Below the pieces are notes generated by a model, which was not told where the DNA came from, made no database searches, and worked only from the letters and a program-made list of their open reading frames with translations. A DNA stretch of 44,300 nt from Tritrichomonas foetus (taxonomy: Eukaryota; Parabasalia; Tritrichomonadida; Tritrichomonadidae). Location: assembly GCA_001839685.1 (NCBI GenBank), contig MLAK01000610.1, forward strand, positions 46,524 through 90,823, read 5' to 3'. Below are positions 10,601-22,600 of the stretch, piece after piece. Position 1 is the stretch's first letter. The number at the start of each line of letters is the position of its first letter. The position numbers and the translations under genes are program-made.

Positions 10601-13600
10601 TTGTGGTGCAAATCTAGAATTCTGTTTAAGGAGTTTGATTTCATACTTCAAGCAGCGAACTGAAATTCTCAGTGATTCGAATTCTTGGGTAAATCTTTCT
10701 GTGTCGAATGTATTGGATTGATCTTCATTAATATTAATATTTCTTGTCAAAATTTCATCTTCAGAGATGTCATTTTGTTGAGAAAGTTGTTCAAGAAGTC
10801 CACTTTGAAGTTTCCTCATTAATTCTTTGATAGCAGCAGTTTGTTGATTCAATAAGTGTTGGAATTTCAAAATTCTTTCAGTTTGTGAATTAGATGTGTT
10901 CACGACATCAGATTGGCTAGCAACAACAGTATTCAATGCAGCTTCAATTTCACTCATTTTATGTTCTAATTCATCAAACGTTTGTTCAACGCGTTTATGA
11001 AGCTCTTCAATTGGTTTCATTTTATCTGCGAAGTTTCTTTGAAGATCCATAACGGCCTTTTCAAGAAGTTTCAATGTTGAATCCATCTTGAATAAGTATT
11101 GGAATCCTTTTGGCTGTCTTTCACCTGATTCACTCATTGTAGCTTGTTCAGCTGATTGTTTAATATCAGGAGAAGTGAATGACTGAGCTGTTTCCATCAT
11201 ATCTTTAATATGTTTGATCTCATACTTCAAGCATCTGATTGTAGATGTAAATTTATTGTTTTGATTTTTGAGATGGGCAATTTCTTCTTCAAGTGAATCA
11301 AAAGCTGGTGGGCTTTCTGATTTTATGGTTTGCTCTTGATCCTCACTTGTAGTAGGCTTAGATGGTGAAGATGGTGATGAGGATGGAGATGTAACTGATT
11401 TATTCTCAAAAACGAGAACATTGTCTTCAACTTGATCTTCTTCTGTTGCTCCAGACGAGATATCGGAAACACTAGTGCCTCTGGTGGTAACTTCGAGATT
11501 TTCTTCTTCTTCTTGAGCAGAAGATGTAGATGATGATGATTCTGAATTGGATTTTTCAGTTGAGTTCAATTGTTCATCAGAATTGTATGACTTGTTAGCT
11601 TGCTCGTTGCTATTCGTCTGAGGAAGCGGCAATTGTTCGATACGATCAGTTGGTTGATTAACAATTGTATGTGGTTGGCCTTCAAGTTGGCTGTTTTCTA
11701 GAACATTGAGTCGATGTTGGTGAGTTTGAATATAAGTAGTTTGACTATTTACATTATCAATAAGTTGCCTTGTTCGAATTGACATTAACTCCATGTATTC
11801 TTGGAATGCACGTAATCGAGGATCAAGATCAAGTGATTCTAAGTGGCTTAATGATCCTCCCATTTCTTCAATAAGTTTGGCATGCTCTCTATTCATATCC
11901 ATCAATGTGATTTGAGAGAGTCTCAAAATACGATAGTCTTCATCAATATCACGCAAGGCTTGAACAATATCTGGAGGAAGTCCTTGTAACTTAGAGAGAT
12001 CGTGAATGTTTGGAATTTCTCCTTCTTTGGCTTTTGAGGAGAAAATTGTATTTCTTTGTGGTTGGCTCTTGATTAGTTTAACTTCATGTTTCAAGCACTT
12101 AAGTGAATCAATAATATGAGTGAGAACCTGTGGTGAAAGTAGGATTGAGTTATTATCAATAGAAACATTGTGATTCTTGAAGTCTGAATCAAATTCTGGT
12201 AAGAAAACGTTTCTTTCTGTAATATAAGGAGAATCATCAAATATGTTGGATCTCCTCATGAGCTGCTTCAATGTAGCTGTGTGTTTATTCAATTGATGTT
12301 GATGTTGATGTATTCTGTCTGATTGATTGTTTGAAGTAACAATAACATTATTTTGAGAAGAAATAATTTGGCTTAATATGTCATTAACATCATCAAATTT
12401 CTCGGTGAATATTTGGTTGGTTTCTTCATTTTCAAGTTTATGCTCTTTAAACTTCTGGCCAAGTTCTTCAACTGGCTTCATCTTGTCTGCGAAGTTTTGT
12501 TGAAGAGTGAGGATTGCTCTTTCTAAAATTCTTAAAGCTGAATCAAATTTGTTCATTCCAGTTTGAATTGCAGGAAGATCAGCATCCGTATAATTTGTAG
12601 CTGGTTGTACTGAGATAGTAACATCTGGGCTTGGTTCTTTCATGTGTTTTTGCATCTGTTTGAATTCATGTTTAATGCATTTAATAGTTTGAGAAAGTTC
12701 TAAAAGTTGAGTTGAGTTATTATTTACAGCCTGTACAATATCAGCAAGGGAATTTTTATTGTTTTCCTGAAGAACTAATTCATTGACTGACTTGGATGAT
12801 TTGGTGGATTTAGCAGAATTGGAGGACTTTGATTTCTCGTCACTTGTTTCATCAAGATTGATATCACGTTTTTCAGGGTCTTGGTGTTCTGATGAAGATG
12901 AGGATGAATGGTTTTCATTGATGCGCTTTGGTTTATTAATGTGCTTCTGATGTTCTTTAGGAGCCTTTGGAGGTGGTGAGGAGGAGGAATCATTTTCATG
13001 CTCGAATTCAAATTCTTCATGGAGTGATTCTTCTTCAACTGCAGCAGAAGAAACAATGTGGGATGAAGATTTGGCTTTACCACTTGTGCTACTTTCTGAT
13101 GAACTGCTTTCTTTTGAATCCTCACTTAATAAATCATTAGAGCTTGATAAGAGTTCTTCAGATGTATCTTTAATAATGATGGAAATTGGCTCCTCATTTG
13201 CGCTCTCTTCATTGGAATCATGTGTATGAGAAACTTCATTGGAATTTGAAGATTTACTTGGAGATGATGAGGATGATGGTCCTGATTGATCAATAAGATC
13301 TAAATTTCTAGTTTGGATGGGTTCTTCATATAATTCAGGCTCTGGTTGTAATCCGCTGTTCTTTACTAATTTCTTAATTATTTTCTTGAGGTAGCCGATA
13401 GACTTGTTCAAATTATCGACTTGATCGTTATTCTTGGCAAGTTTATTCTTGAGATCATTTATATCTCGTTCTTGAGTGATATGAGGAAGTTTTCCGTGAA
13501 CTTCAATTCCATTTCCATGCTCAAGAACACTTAATCTGTTGGAATGAAGCTGAAGATAAGTTGTTTGTGAATTTGCAGTATCGATAAGATCACGTGTACG

Positions 13601-16600
13601 AAGAGACATTTCTCCCAAGTAATCTTGGATGGCCATTAATCTTGGATCGAGCTCTAGATCATCGAGATGTTCTAAGAAGTTCTCATGAGACTGGAGCATT
13701 CTGCTGTGTTCTCTGTTCATATTCATTAATGCAATTTGAGATAACCTCAGTTGTCTGTAATCGTCATCAATATTTCTCAAAGTATCATAAATATCTTTAG
13801 GAAGAGCATTGAGAGCATCTATATTGTGCTGAGACAACAAAGCACCAAGATCTTTAGAAGTTGATGGGGTTTCATTTGATTTTCTTTCGGGAATTGGCTT
13901 CGAAACAAATGGTTTGAAAGTTCCATCATCAGATATTGGCGATTCTTGATTGTCTGCATTTTCTTTCTCATCATCATTTGGATATTCTGAATTGATGAGT
14001 ACAGCTCTGCTTGTGATTGGGTCATCAGATAATAATTGTTGTTTAATCATGTCAAGTTCTTTATGAATCTCAATAATCTCTTTTGTAATTTCGCTTGAAG
14101 GAAGAGTATCAGAATCAAAGTTGCCTTTGTTCAAAATTGTTCGAATTGCAGCTGTATTCTTGTTAATTTGGTGTTGATGAGAGGATAATCTTCCAGATTG
14201 ATTATTAACTGTATCAATTACTTGAGCTTGTGAGTTAGCAACTTGGCTTAATGCTGCTTCGAAATCAGCTAATTTATCATTCATTGATTGGAATGATTGT
14301 TCATTATCTGAGAGGTGAATCTTGAAGAGTCTTTGAAGTTCCTCGGCTGGCTTCATCTTATCAGCAAAGTTAAGCTGTAGTTCAACGATGGCTCGTTCAA
14401 TTAATCTTAACTTAGCATCCATATCTGTCAAGCCATTTCTCATTGTCTGAAGATCGGCATTAGAATAAGAAATTTGCTCAGTGTTCTCATCTTCGTTGCC
14501 TGGTGTTGCGAATTTCGAAAGTTTGTGTTTCATCTTACTGAGTTCATGTTTGACGCATTTCATTGATTCGACAAGGCTATCAACTTTCTGTTGAGTAATA
14601 TTTTCTGGTGAATGTGCAACATCAAGATACTCCTGTGTTAATTCTTGAAGGGAATCATTAAGTGTCTTAATTCCACGCTTTTGTACAGATGGTAAGTCAT
14701 TGTTTATTGGTACACCACTCTTGATGTAATCACGAAGGATCTTCATTTCGTGCTTTAAGCATCGAATAGATACCTTTAAATTAGAGATTTCATCATTTGT
14801 GAGTGGTGTATTATTTGACATTGTGACTGGATTCATGTAATGTTCTTGATCATTGTGTGGTGATTGATCCTGGTTCAGTGGATGTTCAATTTTACTATCA
14901 AACTTATTATCTTCAATATATAGTGAACCTGGTTGTGGTGGGGAAATTGGAGAATCTTTGTTCAACATATTAAGTAAGTGTTGATGGTTCTGGATGTATG
15001 TTGTTTGTGAGTTTGATGTGTCGATAAGTTTCACCGTCTTTTCAGCAAGCTCTCTAATGTATGTTTGAATTGCGTTCAATCGTTCATCTAAATCAAGAGA
15101 TTCAAGATGATCAATTGATGTATCATGTTTTCCAAGATGTCTTTCATGTTCTTGATTAAGGTTCATCAAGTCAATTTGGGCTAATCTGAGTCTTCTGTAA
15201 TCTTCATCAATAGCCTTAAGGACTAAAAGAACGTTTGGTGGCAATGCATTGAGAGCAGAGAAGTCACGGCTTTCATTTTCACCTTCTTTATTGTTGATTT
15301 GTTCTTCGAAGCCTTTAGATAAATCGTAATTGAATGTTCCACTCTTTTCTTTAATTATTTGTTTTTCACTGTCATCAAGATCCAAAATGTCTGAATCGCT
15401 TGAATGATTTAAGGTAATTGAACGATCTTGAACATCATATTTGCCTGGAGCAGAGGATCCTTTTCTTGTAAGTGAAAGTTTCTTAGCAAGAATGCGAATT
15501 GCAGCTGCTTGCTTGTTCAAAAGAGACTGTTGCCTCATAATTCTTTCACTTTGGTTGTTTGTGGTTTCAATAATCTCTGACTGAGATGTTGCTAAAGTAT
15601 TTACGTAAGCTTCAACATCATTAATCTTATCATCAACCTCATTAAATGAGGCTATGTTTTCAGATTCGTGAATTTCAAATAATTCTTTGAGTTCTATTGC
15701 AGGTTTCATCTTATCTGTGAAGTTATGTTGGAGTTCAAGAACTGATCTTTCCATCAGGATTAATTTAGCATCCATATCTGTCATTCCAGCACGAATTTCT
15801 GGAAGTTCTGCTTGAGAATAATCTGTGGCGAAAACTTTAGCCTCAAGTGTAACACAAGTCTGGTGATCACTTGGCTTAACATTGGCTGTAAGCTTCTTAA
15901 TTGCATGTTTGATACATCTGACTGATTTAATTAATTGATTGATCTTTTGAGTGTTGTCATCATCGTTTCTATAGTCGTTATTATTTCTTGAGTTGGAACT
16001 TGAGCTATCACTTTGTAGATTAATTGTTGTATCCCTTTCTTGAACATTTGACTCTGATGAACTATCTTCATCCTCAACCTCAATTGGTTCATTCTTGGAT
16101 TTCATGGAGTATTTTGATGACTTGGATGGGCGTTTTGATGATTTAGATTGTTTCGAAGAAACTGAACGCTTCGATGATACAGACTGTTGAGATGATTGAG
16201 ATAATTCTTCATTCAACTTTGAATCTGATGATTCAGATAAGAGTTGTTCATGGATTTGTTGTGCTTTACTTGATGTACTGGCTTCATTTTCAAAGAATGA
16301 CGATGTTGATGATGAGCTACTCAAAGCTTTTGCGGATTCGTGTGATTTGACGGATTTAGGACTGCTCTTTTCACTGCTTGATGCAGATCTGTGATTTGGA
16401 GCATTTGCTAGTGTACGTTTAAGAAGTGCAACTTCATCCTTGAGTGTTTGTAAATCTGCAATAATTGGTTGAAGTTGGCGGAGTGCTCTCATGTCTTCTT
16501 TCTCGATTCCATCTTCTGTTGTTCCAAGATGCTCATTAAGTCTGTGTTCATGACGCCTTATATAAGTTGTATGGCTGTTTGTTGTGTCGATAACGTTGAC

Positions 16601-19600
16601 CATCCTATCAACAAATGATCCAAGTGTATCTTGTATGATTACAAGACGTGGCTCAAGATCAAGAGATGTGATTGAATCAACAAAAATGTTATGTTTTTCT
16701 AAAATCTTCTTATGGATTCTGTTTTCATTGATTAAGTGGATCTGTGATTGTCGTAAAAGTCTGTAGTCTTCATCAATTTCCCTAAGAGCTTTAAGAACAT
16801 CTGGTGGAAGTGATGAAAGGGAACTCATATCATGTGAAGTTCTTGCTTGTGTTGGTGAATATGGATCTTTAGAATTATCGGGAGATAATCCCGGAATAAC
16901 ATGGTTTCCATCAATGTTTACTTTGAATACAGGTGATTTATCACCATCATCATCAGAATGAAGAGTTATGCCTCTTTCAACAGCTTCTGGTGATAATTCA
17001 CGAAGAAGGTCTTCATCATTAGTAAGTTGATAAAGCTTGTTCTTTATCATATCAAGTTCTCTGCGGATTTGACTATTATTGGGAATGGTTGATGGGGAAT
17101 ATGGGCCATTAACTTTTGAGTTAAGTTCACGAAGTGCTGATGTGTGTAAGTTAATTTGGTGAGAATGTTTTCTAATGTATTCTGTTTGAGAGTTTGATGT
17201 ATCAATAATGTTTTGTTGTGAAGAAATAACTTGAGTCAAAATATTATCTAATTCAGAAATTCTGTCATGAACTTCGTTGAATGATTCATTGTTTTCGACC
17301 TTATGTTCTTCGAACTTCTCAGCCAATTCGTTTGTTGGTTTCAATATTTCGAAGTAGTTATTTTGTAGAGCCAAAATAGATTTTTCTATTAAAATCATCT
17401 TGGAATCCATATCTGTTAAAGCGTTTCTCATTGTATTCAAATCAGCATCAGCATATGAGGTTGTTCCTTGTGCAAATTCTGGAATAGCAAGTTTTGATAA
17501 AGTTGACTTAACCTTTTTAAGTTCATATTTTACGCATTTCATTGAGTACACCAAATGATTATAGTCATCATTATTAACTGTTGAATTTCCTTTCTTTAGA
17601 ATCTTGTCATTTTGTGACTCTGCTGAATGATTCATTGGAGTTTTATCTTTCTTCTGTTTCTTGACTCTCTTTCTCTTCTTTCCTTCTTTGCTGAGATCAT
17701 TGTCTTCTGCTGTTCTTTCTGGATTTTGTGACTTCTTCTTCTTGGTTACTTTCTTAACTTTCTTCTTCTTTCCTGTATTATCTGCGTTATTTTCTGTTAT
17801 GCCTTCTTGATCTTCTTCATTTGAAAGCTCGATTCCTCTTTCATAAATCTCCTCTTCGTCGTTTTCATCTTCCGAATCAGTAACATATTCGTATTCATCT
17901 TCTGATGATGAGGAAGAGTTGCTTTCATTATCACTGTCGCTATCACTAATCTTTGGAATATTTTCTATCTTATTGTTATTGATGTAATTATAGAATTCCT
18001 TCTTTAAATTCTTGATCATTTCCTTAAGAGATTGAAGATCAACTGGTGAACCAGAAGAACTTTCTTCATCTTGCATGAGCATTTGCTCATCTGGCATTTC
18101 ATAATTAATTCTTATAAGATTATCTTTAATGTCGCTAAGTTCCCTATCTTGATAGATGTACTTCGCACCTTTGCCTTTCTTGCCTTCCAGCTCGTTAAGT
18201 CTATGCTGATGAAGTTGAAGGTGAGTCGTCTGTGAGTTTACATTATCGACTAATTCTTTGGTTTTTCCTGTTAAAGCGTTTATATATTGGGTGAAAGCAT
18301 CGAATCGTGGTTCTAAATCAAGAGACTCGAGTGCTGTAATGCTTGCTTCATGCCTTTCAAGTGCTTTTGTATGCTTTCTATTCAGTGTCATTAAATCGAT
18401 TTGCGCTCTTCTGACTGCTCTGTAATCATCATCAAGATTCTTAAGTGCAGCTAAGATATCTGTTGGTAATCCGTTAATATCTAATGGTAAATTATTAAAT
18501 GTGCTGCTAATAACCTTATAATCTGGTTGCCCACTAGGTGATCCAAGAATGTTCTTGTCCTTTGTTGGTGTAAATGTCTTCATTGGAGATCCTGCTGATG
18601 AGTCTGAGTTGGAATCCATATTTGAATCATCATCGGACAAATGAACATCGCGTTCTTGAATACCTTCCAAGAAGGTTTCATCACCCAATGATTCGGCAAG
18701 TTTCTTCTTCAATTTATCTAGTTCACGCCGAAGCGTTTCATCTTTACCATCCTTGAATTTCAGTCTTTTGAGCGCAGCTGTGTGTAAGTTAATTTGCTTC
18801 TGATGGCGCATTAATCTTTCGGAATGATTATTCGATGTTTCGATTACAATTTGATGTGAGCCAATTACTTGGCTAAGGGCATCCTCAACCTCCTTGAATC
18901 GGTCATCAATCTTATCGAATGCCTCAATGTTTTGTTCTTCGTGTTGTTCAAGTTTTTGCTTCAGTTCGGAAATTGGTTTCATTTTCTCAACATAATAGTG
19001 CTGAAGCTCAAGAACGGCTCTTTCAAGTACACGAAGCTTATCATCAAAGTCTTTAAGAACATTGATCACCTGTGGAAGATCAGCTTCATCATAATTAATG
19101 GGCTCTTCATTCAAATTGTTTTCTAATGCTTGGAATGTGCTCTTGTTTATGCTTGGTGACCCTGGTTGTTTATGAGTGTTGGCAACAGGAGTTTGTCCAG
19201 AAATAATCTTTTTGATTTCATGTTTCATGCATTTTATGGAATTAACAAGTTCATTAATTTCATTGAGATTGCCAGTGTTCTTTAGTTTCAAGAAATCTTT
19301 CTGGAGCTTTCGAATCTTATCATTGGTTTCTTCGATAAATTCTTTCATTTCAGGTACTTCGCTATAAGCTGAGTATGATTCAACGTCTGATTTGTGATCC
19401 TTGTTTTGTTTCTTAAGTTCTTCAATTTCGGATTTGAGATCTCGTCCCAAAAGCTTATTATCAATAACATCATTTTGCAGAACGATGAAGTTCTTGGCAA
19501 GAATAACAACTTCTTTATGAAGCTTGGAGAATTTTTCATCTGTTTGTAAACCTTCATAATCTTCTTCGTCAAAGTTCATTGGGATGATTTCTTTCTGGCA

Positions 19601-22600
19601 GTTTTCTCTTTCGACAAGAGTTTGAATCTTCTTTTCAAGTTCTTTCATTTGTTCAGGTAATGTTTGTAATTCTTTAATCAAATCTTTATCAAGTCTTGAG
19701 CCATACTTAGAATGTTTCCTATTCTTCTTGTGCTTCTTCGATTTCTTATACTCTTGGGAATTTGAATTGTCTGAGTCACTATCTGTATCGCTGCCTTTGG
19801 CTTGTGTGAAAATAATATTGTTGCTATCGTCGTCATTCATCACTTCATTTGGTTCATTTCCTTCAAGTAAATTAAGACGTTCTTCAATTTCTGAAAGTCT
19901 CTTGAATAAGGATTCCCCATAATTGGAACGGAATAAGTCCAAGAATCGGCGTTGAGTATTCACACTTTCAATAGTTTCATTCTGTGAGCCGCTGATTTCT
20001 CTAAGACGTTCTGCCATGGCATTGAGAATGCCTTGAATATCGTCTGATGTTTCTGGTGTTAATAAAATTGATCCACGTTCTTCGATTTGCTCATTAGGCA
20101 AATCAGTGACCTTGTGCTTCTTTGGATTTTGTTGTGAATTTTGGACCATTGTACCGATTTGCTTTTGAAGTTTCTTCACTGATCTCTTCAGTTTCTTAAG
20201 ATCTTTACGAACTTTATTGTTTGGTATTGGTTCATTATTATTTTCATCTTCGTCTGAAGAAGAGCATGATGATGATGACATATCATTCTTGTTATTGTGA
20301 TCTTTCTCGGTTGTTTGTTTGTCAGCTTCATTCCTATATTTGTGGGATTTCCGCTGTTTAATTGTTGTTTGATCTTCAGGATTGTAAAGATATTCATTTA
20401 ATTGTTTCTCAAGGTTATCAACACGTGATCTCAATGAATCGCCATATGTCTGGCGGAATGAGTCCAAATAGCTTCGTTGTGCGTTGACACTATCAACTGT
20501 TTGATTATGGGAGCCAGCTAATGATTGAAGGCGTGCTAAAACTGTATCTAAGATTTTACGTAGGCTATTTAAATCAGTTGGTAATGCATTTCTGCCTTTG
20601 CCTGATTTGTGTATATCATTGTTCTCATTATTTCCTTCTTCATTGCTAGAATTGTCAGAAAGATCAATTCCACGTTCATCATATTGAAGATCATTAATTT
20701 GTTCTTGAAGGCTTTGAATAGATTTGATAGCATTGGATCCTGCTTGTCTTGGGTCAGTATTGGATTTCAGTTGTTCAATTTCATTTTGTAATCTTTTGAT
20801 TGCCTTTTTAATCTTATGGAGTGACTTGGAAACATGATGAGCCTTCTCTTCTGTTGTTTCATCTTTGCTGTGTGAAGAATCAACATCTGAATCTGATGTA
20901 AGTAAGTAATTTTCTAATTCTTTTGTTTCTTCATCGAATTGATCCTGAAGACGGTCGACAATTCCTTCAGCTTTGTTAATTTCATGATTCATAAGAAGAT
21001 TATTTAGTTTATCTTCTAATTCTGAAACACGATCACCTAAGTGAGCTCCATACTTAGAACGAAATGCATCAAGAAATGTCTTTTGCGCGTTAATTGATTC
21101 TACTGCCTTTTGTTGGTTTCCATAAATTTCAGCAAACATGTCACGTAAAGACTGTGATTCAGGAGTCTCAAGATCTGGAATGCATAAATATTCCATCAGT
21201 GATTGAACACTATTTTCGACCAAGGCAACTCTATCAGCAAGAGTGTTATCGCTATCTTCGTCGCTATTATTTCCATCTTGATTCTTTGACTTACTCTTCT
21301 TGTGTTTCTTGTCTTTCTTAGCCTTCTTGTCCTTCTTCGATTTGTGTGAACTAGATGGAGATCCTAAAATTGATGTTTCATTTTCATCTTCATTGGAATC
21401 GTCACTCGAATCGGATTGATCACTTGATTTGCTCTTCAATGGTGATTTTTCTGATGTTGTGGCTGAATCTGCGGATGTGACAGCTTTAGATTTACCTTTG
21501 TTAACAAGTGGTGAAGTATCTTTGTTTGTGGATTCTTCAATATTTTGTTCTTCCAAATTATCCAAGCGTTCTTCATGATCATTGAGCTTATTGTTGATTT
21601 CTTGATAGCTACGACGGAATGCATCCAAAATACTTCTTTGAGCGTTTACGTTGTTAATTGTTTGGTTCTGTGAGCCAGTGAGTGATTGCAGGCGAACCAA
21701 AATCATATTTAAGCTTTGATTAAGATCGTTCAAATCTTGGTTGAACTTGCCATGATTTTGAGGTGATTTGCCCGATTTCTTTGATTTACCTTTGTGATTC
21801 ATATCATCATTATCACTATCACTGGAGCTTCCACTGCTTGTCTTTAAGGAAATATCAATTCCACGCTCAATTCCTTGTCCATACTCAACTTCATGTTGTT
21901 CTTGAAGTTTATTGATTTGTTCTTGGAGATTTTGTGTTGTTAAGATGAGTTTGTTGATTTGGTCAAAGATATTTTCTTCATTTGGATTAATTTTTCCTTC
22001 TCTTATATGTCTAAGTTGTTTTCGCAACTTTTTAATTTGTTTCCTGATCATGCGAATTGATTTTCTACGTTTGCCTGATTTGCCATTAACTGTGTTCTCA
22101 TTTTCATCTTCATTTCTGATTTCGTCTTCATTTTCGTTTTCGTCCTCATCTGATGAGGATGAATGAGTGTGTTTGGATTCTGATTGATCAGATTTTTGTA
22201 CGTCTTCAAATGAATCTGTAGATTCTGGTGAAATTACGCTGCTACGTTGTTTCTTGTCTTTTTTATCTTTCTTTGGTGTTTCATCATCGAGCCGATCCAT
22301 AATTTCATCGATCTTGGAGAATTCTTTATCCAATAAATCATTCAATTTAGTTTCAACTTCAGAAAGGCGCATTCTTTGTGAATCCAAATATGTTCTTTGA
22401 GCATTAACTGCATTGATGGTATTCACTTGATTTCCATAAAGTTCATTCATAAAGTCCGTGTCTACATTTCCTGTAACTGGAGTTTGGGATTTCAATCGTT
22501 TAAGTTGTTTTTCGAGTTTGGAAAGTCTTGCATCATAATTAGTTCGATCAATTTCGTCATCTGATGTTCCGAGCGATTGATCAGATTGATCAGGTACTGA

